A stretch of 64,000 bases of DNA from Cristatella mucedo (GCA_009760855.2 WPIO01000024.1:4750001-4814000); one strand, 5' to 3'. Shown: positions 20,524-32,199, counted from the first letter of the stretch. Program-made: numbers and translations. Notes: a model not told the origin generated them from the letters alone.

Positions 20524-22099
20524 ATTTAGTAGAAATTTCTTATGTATGTCGACGGTATAATATCCCTTAATGACTAGACAAACCTCAAGAAAGTAGTCGT
20601 AGTGAATGGCTACGCCACCCACACTAATTATCTCCTCCTCGACAAAGCGGTAGGTTAGATATATAAAAGCTCATCTATTTGATAATATAAACAGAATGCC
20701 TAGCTTAAATTCTTTGACAACATTTTGCTGAGTGCTTTAATAATTATTTTAATGGAAGCTTCAGCCAAATACAAATTAGACGTAACCGTAATTAGCCTTT
20801 CAAAGCACTCAACAACGTAAGGCGCACAGCTGATAAAAAAATGTTATCAGCGGCGAGAGCACTGGATTGCTAAATTCTGAAATCCTGGAATGTATAGACT
20901 CATCAAGCTTTATCCACTGTGCAGAAGCAATGAGACTTGGCACTGCAACCTAGTGGAGAATAGCATCAGCCAATGTAGTAATCGCTAAAGAAAATCCACT
21001 CTGGTATCCATGCATGCCTTCCGATAACTACTTTGACTTACTTTCGTTTGAGTAGTCCAGACTTGAGTATTTTTTAATGTCTAGCATAGTCACAGACGAG
21101 GAAGTATAGTCCAATAGTTTCCTTATATGCCCTACTGAAGTCAAACTTGAGTTTTGGAGAAAACGAAATTTAACCCGATTGCTCAGAGAATATTTTCAGC
21201 TACATTGGTATACACTTCCGCTTTATGTAGAGCAAATCTCATGCTTCAATACAAAATATTGCATCGATTGTGTGTCAAGTGACAAGGCAAACCGATGGAT
21301 AATTGCACAGGAACAATTACTACCAGTGGTTGTCAGGAATTGTATCACGTATGCCAGAGAACAGAGGTATTGAGTTAGTTAGGGAAACCTGGGGCTCCGG
21401 GTTTCGCTTATGCATTAAAGATTAAAATCTCAAGTAGCTGTTTGCCTAATTATTTTCGAACAAATTTTCATTTCGTAAAATCTTTGGCTACTGCTACTAC
21501 TGAATTTTAGTCGATTTTACAAATAATAAATTTGAACAGAGATACTACTTCTTGCTTCCTGAATACCCTTTATGCTAACCGATTTGCATTTAGACTTTTT
21601 AATCCCAAAAAGGGAATAAATATCATGTTGCATTCTCATCCATTAGGACATACTTTTAAAGCGGGTTGTAATGTTCGGAGACAGATCCTATTAGTCTGCT
21701 TCAGCTAGGTGACACTGACAACGTAGTGATCGGGTGCATTAGTCGAAAGCCACTCTTGGATTAGCTCGACCGGGAAGCAGAATGGAGAGTTGAGGCAACT
21801 TGATGACAAGTCCTCAGTGTCTCGTCTCTCTCTCTCTGCGTCTAAGCATGAGCACGATTGTCTGCTGCTTTCTAGAGAACTAGCTTAACGTCGGGAAAGT
21901 CAGTTACAACTGCAGAGCTAACCGGGCCAAGCCACGACGACGCGGTCAATCATGAGAAGCCAGGCTCTCACTCTGATCAGTGGAGTAAAAACAGCGTGCT
22001 TGCCGATAAACGCCAGCTGCCGGTCATCCTTTCACTGCATGGTGACAGTGATGAAGCTCTAGCGTCTAAACTAAATATCAACAAGGCTCGAGAGACGGC
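20524..22099. other. No gene recognised; probable intron
   Basis: The missing ZP exon could lie here or in 22.8-25.2 kb on the minus strand. A candidate near 21051-21150 (donor GTAAGT, frame LLDYTSSSVTML) was examined and not accepted. The plus ORF 21179-21373 has several cysteines but no identified family. Confidence 0.4.
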
Positions 22100-22470
22100 T
22101 AAGTGTAATCCTCCAGCGGTGTTTACCTTTTGAGAAGCCTGAGTTATGGACAGTTTGGCTAAATGGTTTTCGGCATTACCTGGCCTCTATCAAGGTGACA
22201 GTGGAGGGCCAAGACAAATAGAAAAGTAAACTTTTTAACACCATGGGATCGGGATCCCAAGTGATAGTCGACACCTTCACCAATGGGATCGAACCAATTG
22301 AAGACATTGGATGTCATCTTCGGCAAATTTGATTACTGCTTCATTCCGCAAAATACAGCTTGGCATTGCAAATACGGCGTGATGATAGATCAGTTTACTC
22401 GAGATCGTCTGGTTGTGGGCTTGTTCGACTTTAAAGCTTACAGATTCCCTGCCACTAATCTTTTGAAGCA
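22100..22470 (+). mobile_element. Gypsy-like LTR retrotransposon gag fragment
   Basis: With a frameshift near 22270 the plus strand reads PELWTVWLNGFRHYL, then TMGSGSQVIVDTFT, a block with FDYCFIPQNTA, and TRDRLVVGLFDFKAYR. This order (KPE.W..W...F, MG......TF, F..YC.P..N, RDR.V.G..D) resembles the gag region of Gypsy-type elements. A segment between the IDQF and RDRLV blocks appears deleted. No LTR, protease or polymerase was found nearby; it is a relic. Confidence 0.55.
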
Positions 22471-22548
22471 TAATTAAAGTGTCTAGAAAGAGATTGAGTT
22501 ATCTGAGGGCGCTATACAAATGTACTGTTATTATTATTTTTAATCGCA
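22466..22548 (+). mobile_element. LINE-A solo tail
   Basis: AATTAAAGTGTCTAGAAAGA, GATTGAGTTATCTGAGG, GCGCTATACAAATG, then an ATT-rich run. Only the terminal hairpin and tail are present, directly after the gag fragment. Confidence 0.8.
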
Positions 22549-22871
22549 GACAATCGTTAACTGCGGCCGTGCAAAAAGTTCGCCAGAATGAGTCGCTAAT
22601 GTCACTGCTGATTCTGCCGCACAGGGTTTCAGATGTCTCTGACGTTCGTCGGCGATCGAAGTCCATCGACTGTCCTGAGCCCTGCACGTTAGAAGCTAGC
22701 AGCAGCATAGATATCAGGAGGGCTCGAGGGAGTATGCATAACACGGCTGCCAGTAAACGTGTACTGCCCATCCGCTAAGCCCATTTTCCTTTTCGATCGC
22801 ATCGGATTTGCGAAGACCTTGATGAGTTAATCTACGTCATTATGACACTCAGTTGAACCTGTGAATTGATC
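22549..22871. other. No gene recognised
   Basis: GC-richer sequence between a LINE-A tail and a longer LINE-A copy. The two overlapping ORFs here carry no recognisable domain. Confidence 0.4.
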
Positions 22872-23941
22872 CCTCCCAGCCTTCAAGCACCTCGACTTCT
22901 CTCAATTCGTTTGCTGCATGTATTGATGGCATCCGCACGTGGATGGCAGTGAATTTTCTAAAATTAAGCTCCGATGAAACCAACTTACTAGTTATTGGCA
23001 AACCCAGTGTGATTCAGAAGTTGGAAAGACTGAAGCTCAAAGTTGTCTCTGCCAGCATATCTCCTGTTGAATCAGCTTGAAATCTAGGTGTCATGCTCCA
23101 AAGGAACCTCTCGTTAGACGACCACATTAGCTCCACAGTCAATTCTACTTACTTTCAGCTATGCAACATTGCTTAAACTCGGGCTTGTTTCGATAAGGAC
23201 ACCACGTCTAAGTTTTTCCATGCATTCGTGACATCCCGTCTTGACGTCTGTAACTCACTGCTTGCTTGCCTACCGGCATGTGTGGTCAGGCAATTGCAGC
23301 TGGTGAAAAATTGCAGCTAGGCTTGTCTGTCGTGAGTGCTGCAGTTGCCACATGACAACACTTCTCGCCCACCTGCACTGGCTACCAGTCAAGCAAAGGA
23401 TTGACTTCAAGGTTTTGTCGATCACTTTCAGGTCACTTCATTCTTTGGCTCCTGCCTATCTCTCAGATATACTCCCCCCATCAAGCCAAGCATCGTACCA
23501 CCCAGTTTTCGTAATCCAGCAGTCCACCAATACCTCGCACAAACCTCAAATCCTTTGGAGACCGTGCATTTAGTTCGTATGCTCCCAAAGCCTGGAACTT
23601 CCTCCCGACTTGCGTCAGAACATTCCCTGACCTGACCACATTTAAAAATAACTTAAAAAATACCTATTTAAGACTGCATTTCGTGGGTCCCTGCGATTCT
23701 TCCTTCATGAGCTTATGCGTGCTGACACTTTGCAGGCTGCCACTAACCACATTTGTTTGCTGACCCTGGGCATGTCACCACTAACTAACCATGTTATTCA
23801 TGTTGTTTATTAAGCATGATATTCCTCACATTCAATCTCGTTTTCCTTTGCAGCAAATGTAAAGCGCCTAACGAGAAATTGAGTTCTCTGAGGGCGCTTT
23901 ATCAAGTGCATTATTATTACGTTTTTTATTATTATTGTTAT
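22872..23941 (+). mobile_element. LINE-A copy, post-RT region and tail
   Basis: Includes the region just after the RT active site (KLSSDETNLLVIGKPSV-like, then LSLDDHISSTVNSTYF), the LDVCNSLLACLPACVVRQL block, LAHLHWLPVKQRIDF, and the 3' UTR with GCATGTCACCACTAAC, hairpin and ATT tail. Several frameshifts and stops are present. It has more 5' sequence than most copies. Confidence 0.88.
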
Positions 23942-24570
23942 CAAAAGCTGAAATATTACTTTGTGGAGCTTGTCATTTAGCTATATGGAGCGTATCCAAT
24001 GGCTGAGCGTCGATTTTAAATTGATTTCAGTAAGGACCATGGCTAATCCAGAATTGAAGATCTCGATACGAAATGAATAGTCATTTTCGCTCATGCCTTA
24101 CTCAATCTAGGTGTCCCAACGTCAACTACAGTTATCATTCATGACTGTCAAATGAATCCCCTTAGTGAAACAAACGTTTTGACCTTCGCTAGCAGGCCAT
24201 TGAAGGCACTTTGGTACAGCTCTATCACTTCGCGATTGGAATCCACGACGATGATTTTTGCAAGCAGTATTTGATTGCTGATATTCAATGAGCAGAATTT
24301 TTAACGTCAGGTGTAGTTTAAAACATGCGATGATAGAAGTTTGATTCCTCTGTAAATTATTACCTGAAAAATCTCTTACTGAGCTGCTGTCCTGATTGGT
24401 CAGCCTAGCAGTCAGTCACCTTTATCGTAAGAAACAGGTTGCTTCCGTTTAAGGGCGGCGTTTGGAATAATTGTTAGCAGGCCTAGAATAAACGATCGCG
24501 CTTCAGTTTAATATCATTATGTAGCAAGCTCATGATGCTTCTTTCGAGACACTGCTGTGGCCTATGGACA
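23942..24570. other. No gene recognised; probable intron
   Basis: AT-rich sequence without coding evidence. Confidence 0.45.
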
Positions 24571-24748
24571 AACCATGCTGACCCTGTGCATGTCACCCCT
24601 AACCATATTATTCATTTTGTTTATTTTTTTCAAGCATGATTTTACTTACCATTCAATTGCATTTTCCTTTGCAGCAAATGTAAAGCGCCTAGAAAAGATC
24701 AAGTTCTCTGAGGGCGCTTAATCAAGTGCATTATTATTATTATTATTA
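24571..24748 (+). mobile_element. LINE-A 3' tail
   Basis: Starts ATGCTGACCCTGTGCATGTC and runs through the 3' UTR, hairpin and ATT tail. Highly similar to the corresponding part of the 41-42 kb copy, so a fairly young truncated insertion. Confidence 0.9.
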
Positions 24749-25302
24749 ACCTATGGTGCCCCATCGACACTCTCATCAGCCAACACGTTTGATAGGGGTA
24801 AGGCAGTTGGCGGAAATAAAGTGGGCCTATTGGACAACCATTGCCCGAGTCACTGTCTTAACTTCCCTGCTCATAATCTTGCCCAAAATAGTCTAGAGGG
24901 TAAAACTATTATTTCTTCTTCGTTGAATCACATATTAATTCAAATTTAATTAGTAGTTTGTTAAGAAAATTGAGAAATTTTAATTACAAATGTAACAACC
25001 ATGTTATAACTACAATTACAACATACCTAAAAAATTAAGAGATGAATAAACTTAACAGAAGGTTTGTGAGAATCTTGAAAAGTCATAGTTGGTAGTAATG
25101 CCAAAGCAAGAGAACGTATTCATAATAGTGCTTATAATACTCAACTTACCATCAGCATGCGATTACTAATAAACTTTCAATATTTTTTCATGATTTTAAC
25201 TTAATCCCGATGTCATTGCAAAGCCTCATTTTGGAAAACTAAACGCCATTTATTTTAGCATTCAGCAATCCAAGAGCAGAAATAATTTACATCCATACTT
25301 AC
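24749..25302. other. No gene recognised; intron
   Basis: AT-rich intron directly after the ZP-N exon donor (minus strand). No exon seen. Confidence 0.45.
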
Positions 25303-25481
25303 TGATTGCTCAGTCATGCAGCTGTCGTACCTCGTGCTGAATATCATATGAGTCTTGTTTGCCGTGGGTGTGCATTCACCACCCAATAGCGTTACTTTTT
25401 CTGGGGATAGCATAGGATAAGCATCTTTTAAGAACGAGGCAGTCATCCTGTCCGATTCACAGTGTATATTGAATGCCGTTG
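25303..25481 (-). CDS. ZP domain exon, ZP-N part
   Basis: This 179-bp exon reads TAFNIHCESDRMTASFLKDA, PEKVTLLGGECTP, HMIFSTRYDSCMTEQS. The layout C....M......L...C.P.......C is the start of a ZP-N module, an Ig-like fold that polymerises secreted or membrane proteins. Acceptor AATTGCAG precedes 25481 (phase 1, matching the EGF exon before it); donor GTAAGT follows 25303 in phase 0. It joins cleanly to EGF-2 by phase. The next exon, carrying the rest of ZP-N, was not found. Confidence 0.78.
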
Positions 25482-25572
25482 CTGCAATTCAGGTCAGTTT
25501 TAAACATGTAAGCTTTGCATGCCATGCCGCATTTTCAAGCATATCAAAAATAAATTAACTAACTGTACTAAC

Positions 25573-25695
25573 CTGTGCATTGTTCCATCAACACGTCCCA
25601 CTTCATATAAGTGGGGCAAGTGCATGTGCGTGAACCAATAGTATTCACACAACCATGTGAGCACCCTCCATTTTCTTTGAGGCACTCATCGACAT
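25573..25695 (-). CDS. EGF-like domain exon 2 (calcium-binding type)
   Basis: This 123-bp phase 1-1 exon encodes one EGF module starting with DVDEC, the calcium-binding consensus start, followed by [20 protein letters not shown] and [16 protein letters not shown]. All six cysteines are present. The acceptor ends ...TTTACTAG and the donor is GTTAGT. The extracellular module lies between EGF-1 and the ZP domain; tandem EGF then ZP is common in animal surface proteins. Confidence 0.88.
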
Positions 25696-25802
25696 CTAGT
25701 AAAGTAAATTGTTGATAAAACTTGATAAAACTATTTTCCAACTCTGGTAGACTATATAAAGCATCCCATACGAAATATGTGTGAATTATAGCATTTACGT
25801 AC

Positions 25803-25931
25803 CGATGCAAGCTGTCAAATTTCCAGGAGCAGGAGAATATCCATGTCGGCAGCCACAAATTTCCGAAGAATTAACTGGGTTGTTGTAGCAGATCTGGCCG
25901 CAGCCGCCATTTTGTTCGTGGCATCTTGATT
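25803..25931 (-). CDS. EGF-like domain exon 1
   Basis: This 129-bp phase 1-1 exon reads [18 protein letters not shown], then [17 protein letters not shown] and LTACI; six cysteines in EGF spacing. The acceptor ends TTATCTCAAG and the donor is GTACGT. The split codon at its 3' end plus EGF-2 gives the D of DVDEC, so the two exons join in frame. Its 5' phase also fits the SRCR exon at 30200-30450. Confidence 0.85.
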
Positions 25932-26611
25932 CTTGAGATAAGAAAAGTATCGATGTATGTATATTTTTCAGGATATATCGTGCTTCAAAACCTTAATGGG
26001 ATCCTTAGTGAAATCGTAAAGCCCCACGGGTATTCGTCTAATTACGGGTTGTCATCGCCATACTATTGTAATAAATTCAACGAATAATTACTTACGGAAT
26101 CTCTCTTAGGTTTGGGTATAACTACCCCCTTTACAGTACAAGCTATCTGATTCTAATCTAAAGCCAAAATCAGGAGATTTGGTTTCTACAGCGTTGTCGA
26201 TTCTGTTAGCAAAATTGTTTGCACACGAAATTCCTGTTTAATGGTGTCACAGTAGTGTCAGCATCAGTGAGAAAACATGGGAACCTTTTCTCTGCAAGTT
26301 TAGTACGGTAGAACGATCAAACTTTGAAGTCTTTCGAAAGCACCAGCTAGCTGGAGCAAACTCTAGGCTCAGGAGCGACAGGTTTAACCCAGAGTTTGGG
26401 CTGCCGGTTCGTCCGTTCACAAGTCACTGATTATTCCTGCGACTTAAAACATTAGTGAACGTTGCCTTATGAACAAGGGCGATGGGCATCAAAGCCTACA
26501 GCGTGTGCGACCAAGCTTGGACTACGAGCTCGGCCTTACGCCAGCCATGTGGTCAATAAATTTATACTTGATATAGCTGCGACAGCGACATATGTTGGCG
26601 ACATCTTACAG
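25932..26611. other. No gene recognised; intron
   Basis: Upstream intron of the EGF exons. GC-richer text near 26340-26560 was not matched to any element here. Confidence 0.4.
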
Positions 26612-26675
26612 AAAACAGAAATAGATTGGGTTCGCTGAGAGCACTATACAACTGTATTAAAATTATTATCATGAT
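26612..26675 (+). mobile_element. Degenerate LINE-A/SINE-1 type tail
   Basis: AGAAATAGATTGGGTTCGCT, GAGAGCACTATACAACTG and an ATT-rich end match the shared tail loosely. Confidence 0.55.
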
Positions 26676-26872
26676 AAACAGCGTCGGTGATCCTTATTTG
26701 CGGCTGTTTGTGCTGTTGCTTGCAATCACGTGCAGACATGTTGTGGCTGGCCGACTAACTTCTAAACAAAACTGACGGGGCTGAAGACGACATCCTGAGC
26801 CCTAGGATTAATATAGAGTGATCATGGTATGTACGTACCCCAACTTTGTACCGTGTCCTAACATTAATTTCT

Positions 26873-28195
26873 TAATAATATTAATAAACTTGATAAAGCA
26901 CCCTCAGACAATTCAATCTCTTTCTAGGCGTCTTGAATTTGCTGCAACGGTGACGCGATCGGATGGTGAGTGGTATCATGCTTGATAAATAACGTGAATA
27001 CCACGGTTACGGGTGACATGCCCAGGGTCAGCATGCAAGTTTAGTTAGTGGCAGAATTTAGTGTCAGAACGCATATATACATAAAGGACAAATCACAGGG
27101 ACCCACGAAATGCTGTCCTAAATATGTGTGCTTTTAAGTTCATTTTAAATGTGGTCAAGTCTAGGATGCTTTGACTCAATTCGAAAGTGAGTTCTAGGCT
27201 ATGGTTGAATACGAACTAGATCCACGGCCTCCTAAGGATTTGAGTTTTTTACGAGGTTTTGGAAAATAGTTCGTTTCCGAAAAGCGGGTGGTACGGTGCT
27301 TAGCCTGGTGGGGAGTAGGTCTGATGGGTAGGAGGCTGGAGCCAAAGAATGAAGGGACCTAAAAGTGAGTGACAAAACCTGAAGTCGATCCTCTGCTTGA
27401 CTGGTAGCCAGTGCAGGTCGGCGAGAAGTGGTGAGATGTGGCAACTACGACTCTCACGACAGACAAGCCTAGCTGCAGAGTTTTTGCACCAGCTGTAAGC
27501 CCCTGATTGCACATGCCGGTACACGAGCAATCAGTGAGTTACATAAGTCAAGACGGGATGTTACAAATGAATGGACTAACTTAGCCATGCTATCTTTATC
27601 TAAGCAAGCACGAATTTTATCAATGTTATGTAGCTGAAAGTAGGCAGACATGACTGTGGAGCTGACATGGCTGTCTAACGAAAGGTCACTTCGGAACGTG
27701 ACACCTCAATTTCGTGCAGATTTAAGAGGTGATATGCTGGGACAGCCGATTTTGAGTGTCAGCCTTTCCAATTTCTGAAACACACTCGGTTTTCCCATAA
27801 CTAGTAAGTTATTTTTCTCATCATTTAATTTAAGAAAATTTGCTGCCATCCATGTGCGGATGTCATCAATATATGCAGCAAGGAAGTTGAGAGAATTTGA
27901 GGTGCTCGGAGGCTGGAAGGGATCAAAGCAAAGGTACAACTAAGTGTCATTAGCTTAGAAGTGAAATCCTAGATTGTGCATGGCAATCACATCGGCAAGA
28001 GGAAGAGTATAAATCGTGAAACATACCGGATCTAGCACAGAGCCCTGAGTTACCCCATATTTCAGGGGTGTCTCGGATGGTCTTTGTCCGTTCACGTCAA
28101 TACTCTGGAGTCTCTTAGCAAATTCATTGTACAAAAGACTGTAACACGATGAAAAGCAATACCAAGCACACTGAGCTGCCAGCGTGCAGCTCCTG
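26873..28195 (-). mobile_element. LINE-A copy reaching into the RT domain
   Basis: Minus frames cover, from 5' to 3': end of the RT palm (remnant of the YADDTQLY motif read as DT*LYLCFDPFQPP), AAYIDDIRTWMAANFLKLND, KNNLLVMGKPSV, SAYFQLHNIDKIRACLDKD, TSRLDLCNSLIARVPACAIR, SRSCHISPLLADLHWLPVKQ, then 3' UTR, hairpin and ATT tail at 26873. Several stops and frameshifts. The RT normally performs target-primed reverse transcription of the element's RNA; this copy is dead. Confidence 0.88.
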
Positions 28196-29319
28196 CATGA
28201 TAACCAAACAGAACAATTGATTGATGGCCTCTCAATCTCTATTAAGTGGTGGGCAGTGGAAACATGGAGCTCAGTTTAGCTATTTACCCTTCTAACTAAC
28301 TTGGAGATTCTGCTGACGCCTGCTAGAACCTATCCGGTGCTAAAAATTGATCAACTAATCTATTAAGTCCATATTGAATCAGAGATAGAATATTTGCGAC
28401 AAATGGGCAAAGCTACCGTGATCTATAAAGCTGAGCATCTTACGTCTGTCACTTTCTGCCATCTAGGACTAGCGAAGATATATTCTGTCACCAAAACTTA
28501 TACTTATACCGTATCAATTTTGCGAAAAGCTTTGGCTCTTTGGCATTGCCATAATCTATTTACTTTCGGTATATATCTCCTAATATCATTAGTTTATAAA
28601 TAATCCTTACGTTAGGTGACTGTTGGTAGTCTATTTGAGTCTTGTTGATTCCGACTATATTGGTTTATTTGTCTACTGTGAAATTTAGAGGAACTGCCTA
28701 AGCTATTTACTTTCTGTCTTCAAATAGTTTTAGAACTGATAAATAAATTGCATGCCAGGTTTGCAGTTTCAGTAGCTATCAAAACAAAATTTGTGTGCAC
28801 TAAGGCGGTCAGACTAAGAAAGTAATGTGGATTATAAATATTTTCTGAATGAGATAAATTATGAACCAGTGTGTAGCTCGAAGCCGTTGGTCTAGCCAAT
28901 ATGTAAAGCCTTTATAAAGTGATAATCAAAATTTTTAATTCTAACACTTAATAATATGTACTATTAATATTGTGACAGCAAAATTGGAATTTGAATTTGT
29001 TTCCCCTTCAAAATTTGCTTGGCTTGCTTATCTCCTGTGCTTTGGTCATTGTATACTATCTGCGTGCAATCTCATAACGCTATTTTCCAATCGACCAACA
29101 TATCAGCTTCAAAGTCAAGTAGCCTTACTTTCAGATCCTAAGCTTTGCACAAATTCTAACACGTTTGGAATAGAATACCGTATCCAAGTAGGTTCTTTCA
29201 CTTGTAACTTTTAGTTGAGACTTGTACAAAATACTACTCACATGTCCCTGTTCTGTTCAATAAACAACTTACTGATAAGGTAAAACTATGCTACCAAGCT
29301 AGTGTGTCGTGATCACTGC
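28196..29319. other. No gene recognised; probable intron
   Basis: AT-rich. Plus ORFs 28394-28603 and 28972-29214 lack domain features or splice support. Confidence 0.45.
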
Positions 29320-29575
29320 ATCAGCCACATTGCACCACTTTTCACCAACTTGTACTTGTTTTGCTCCAACCCTTGACCTTTTAACAATCCAAGCTTCTTC
29401 CCAATAAGGGTGAGGCATTTTACCTACTCTGTTCTTACTCAAGTTGTTTAGCTGAGCCTCCGACCAACCTAATTTAGTTCATACGATCCCAAGGCATAGT
29501 ACTATCTCCCGACTTACGTCACTACATCCACTGACCTCTTACTTCTCATTTCTATTTATAGCACTCATCTGCAAT
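29320..29575 (+). mobile_element. Very old LINE-A fragment
   Basis: Diverged matches to the LINE-A ORF end: CACTTTTCACCAACTTG, TTAGTTCATACGATCCCAAG, ATCTCCCGACTTACGTCAC, CATCCACTGACCTC. No readable frame is left. Confidence 0.55.
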
Positions 29576-30069
29576 CTGGTATTCAAGAGTACTGAAAAAA
29601 TTTTAAAAAAGATACAGTTTTTGGTAACCTTATATTGCGTCTATCCAATAATGATGATTTTTGGTTCAGAGGGCATACAAAAACTGAGTATTCTGTCATT
29701 TTGCTATTGATAATGGGCAAAGTACAATGAAACTTGAACCTGTTCGTCGAGCCTGTCTACATGAGGCAGTGAGCTCAGGAGAAACAAATAGTGACAGCTA
29801 TGGAAAAAAGCTCTTAAGTTTGACTTGTTAAAACAGAACAGTTGGGATGGTTGCATAAAAACTTGTAAATGTAAAATAAATATAAGAAATTCAATTGAAT
29901 TGAGTCCACTGATAGCTGGTAAACTTAAATCACCACAAACAGAGAGAAATGTTAATCCTGCCCCTCATGCAATTGCAAATACACATATATATTCCTATAC
30001 ACATCAGTAGATTAAAAAAATAAATACTCAGAATAATAAAATAAATAAATACTGAGAATAATGAGAAAT

Positions 30070-30118
30070 GCCAGCTAATTAAACAGCCTCTTTTGTATAG
30101 CAACAGAAACGGCCATAG
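30070..30118 (-). mobile_element. Truncated SINE-2 tail
   Basis: GCCAGCTAATTAAACAGCCT, CTTTTGTATAGCAACAGAAA is the SINE-2 3' end on the minus strand, with an AATA-rich tail before it at 30018-30065. The tRNA-like head is missing. Confidence 0.7.
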
Positions 30119-30149
30119 CTAGTTATATTTATATTTATATATATTATGC

Positions 30150-30178
30150 ATGTACGTATGTATGTATGTATGTATAAG
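30150..30178. repeat. (GTAT)n short microsatellite
   Basis: About seven GTAT units lie directly downstream of the SRCR exon donor on the minus strand. Confidence 0.85.
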
Positions 30179-30199
30179 TTTGAATTAGTTTCCACTCAC

Positions 30200-30450
30200 C
30201 GTTACATCTTAGCCAAAGGTCTCCATTTCCATATGCATATAAACTTGCATGAGGAGGCAAAAAGCACTGTGCAATGCTGGACTCATTTCCCAGGCAATTC
30301 ACAGCTGCCAAATTGGCAGCATTGGTGTAGGTATGGCTGCCATAGTCGCTATTCAGATACCGTCCGTAACCCAAGCTCCTACACAAGACATTTCCAGTCT
30401 GACTTTCAATATATCCGTAATGGTGTGGTGACAATGCTCGTATCCATGAC
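30200..30450 (-). CDS. SRCR domain exon (partial domain)
   Basis: This 251-bp exon carries the later two thirds of a scavenger receptor cysteine-rich domain: GNVLCRSLGYG, DYGSHTYTNAANLAAVNCLG, NESSIAQCFLPP, GDLWLRCNG. The CR.LGYG, VNCLGNE.SI.QC and final RC motifs fit well; the cysteine usually found shortly before GD is absent. SRCR domains bind ligands at the cell surface or in secretions. The acceptor ends TTTTTTTCAAG before 30450 (phase 2); donor GTGAGT after 30200 (phase 1) matches EGF-1. The G.WGTVCDD part should lie in an upstream exon, not found. Confidence 0.78.
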
Positions 30451-30614
30451 CTTGAAAAAAACTTTTTAAGTTCGCAATCTTGTAAGAGCCTTGATTCAAC
30501 CTATGTTACCCCACGAATACTCAAAAAAGAAGTGCGCGACGCAACGTGCATACATGACCTAGAATAAAGACAAATTCAGTTCCCAATCTAGACAAAATCT
30601 AGATTACACCAATG

Positions 30615-30775
30615 TTAATAGCATAATTGATAAAGTACCCTCATAATATCTCTCTATATGCTTTATATTTGCAGCAAAGGAAACAAGATCAAACGGTTAG
30701 TGGTAGTATGCTCAATAAACAACAAGAATAACACGGTAAGGGGTGACATGTTTATGGTCAGCATACAAGTACGGC
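30615..30775 (-). mobile_element. LINE-A 3' tail, diverged
   Basis: ATTGATAAAGTACCCTCATA, ATGCTTTATATTTGCAGCAA and GGGTGACATGTTTATGGTCA follow LINE-A 3' UTR order in reverse. Confidence 0.75.
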
Positions 30776-32199
30776 TATCCAAGTTTGAAAATCCTATGTT
30801 ACCCCATTCTTATTCACCAAAAAGGTACGTATGTTTGTTTTACTTATAATAATCTGATTACCATGACGATGCTATTTCTATTTTCGCTCATCTTATTTCT
30901 CACATGAGCCACATGCCAGGTTAACAGATGCACTGTTTTTCTGTTTCGTCGCTCAAGCTCATGATCATGATCAATGCCACCACGATCTAGTTCGCTAAAT
31001 GTTACCTATGACTGCCGTCTAACAACAAATAAAGACAGGTTTTGAAACTTTTTTAGACGCTCTTGGCAAAACCTTCTACATAGACCATTTTTTTATATCC
31101 AAATTCGTGTACATCCTCAATTTATTATTCGTTTCACTCAATTAAATAGCAACTGCGGGCGGTCTGACTAACTCAGCGAATATCCAAAATCAATATAATT
31201 AATATTTAAAAGCTTTGCCTCACTGCTCCTAAATTTAAAAAAATCATTGTTTCCTCCCGTTTTACGTTGGGATGTATGCTAAGCACAATCAATTCCAGAA
31301 TCGTGATATAAGGTCGTACAACTTCTCTCTTCGTAAAAAAAGGCGTCCACCTTATAAAACTTTTAAGTCAACAAAGATATCTCTAAATTTAGGCTGCAGC
31401 TGATTCTTTATATTTATTGCATTCACGTTTTGTACTCAGCTGGAAATTTAATACTGTTTTTTGTAAGGATTTATTGACTAGTAACAGATTTAGTTTTTGT
31501 GGTGCTAAGCAACCTTAAACTACTATTATTATGTTGAAAGCTCAGTTTAATAGTGCAATGTGAGCTGTGTTAGTTCGTAACGGCCGAGTACATCCAAATA
31601 CTGCATAGAGGCGAAGGTTATGTAAAACATAGTAATGCTAGTCACATTCTTGCAATGTAAGAGAAGATGTAATTTCCTAATATCGAACGAATGTGGCTTA
31701 TAATATGCATGTGAGTTTCTGCAACAATCAGCTTTACGCGTTTTGAGGAGTGCTCATCTGACATTTTTGGGTCTACAAACAGCTCAGTTAAGCACTGCTG
31801 ACTTGAAGATTTAGAGAATCTGTAGTATTTTGCTTGATTTTAAAGTTGTGTGCACTATTTAACAAGTTCATGATTGGCGGGCGTTCGTTTGACCAAGCAC
31901 GTGTCGCTAGTATTCGAACTCAGCAGTAATGTACAAGACAATTAAAACTGAGCAAAAATTCCAGAATATGAATGTAATTAGGCACGTAAGTGCCGTGGCA
32001 AATAATCTTGAACTTTCATAAACTAATTCAGAATAATTGTCTCTATATTACCTTCCCCTGTCTACTTTAATGATGCACTAATCTGCTGCTGCTAAGCGTA
32101 ACTGATGCAATAAGTATATCCTTACATATAATATATCAGGTCATGCTCATGTACCTGTTAAAAAGGCTGTGATTTGGCCAGTAATTAAGAAATAAAAAC
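30776..32199. other. No gene recognised
   Basis: AT-rich unique sequence upstream of the SRCR exon. An exon with the first part of the SRCR domain was sought here and not found. Confidence 0.45.

Noticed and set aside
21051-21150. Candidate missing ZP exon with a GTAAGT donor (frame LLDYTSSSVTML)
   Set aside because: No cysteine or ZP pattern, weak acceptor, and the phase does not give 0-2.
22277-22471. Minus-strand ORF as a host exon
   Set aside because: It is the shadow of the plus-strand gag-like fragment.
25896-25921. YY1-like CAAAATGGCGGC on the minus strand
   Set aside because: It lies inside the EGF-1 coding sequence (EQNGGC) and is most simply explained by the codons.
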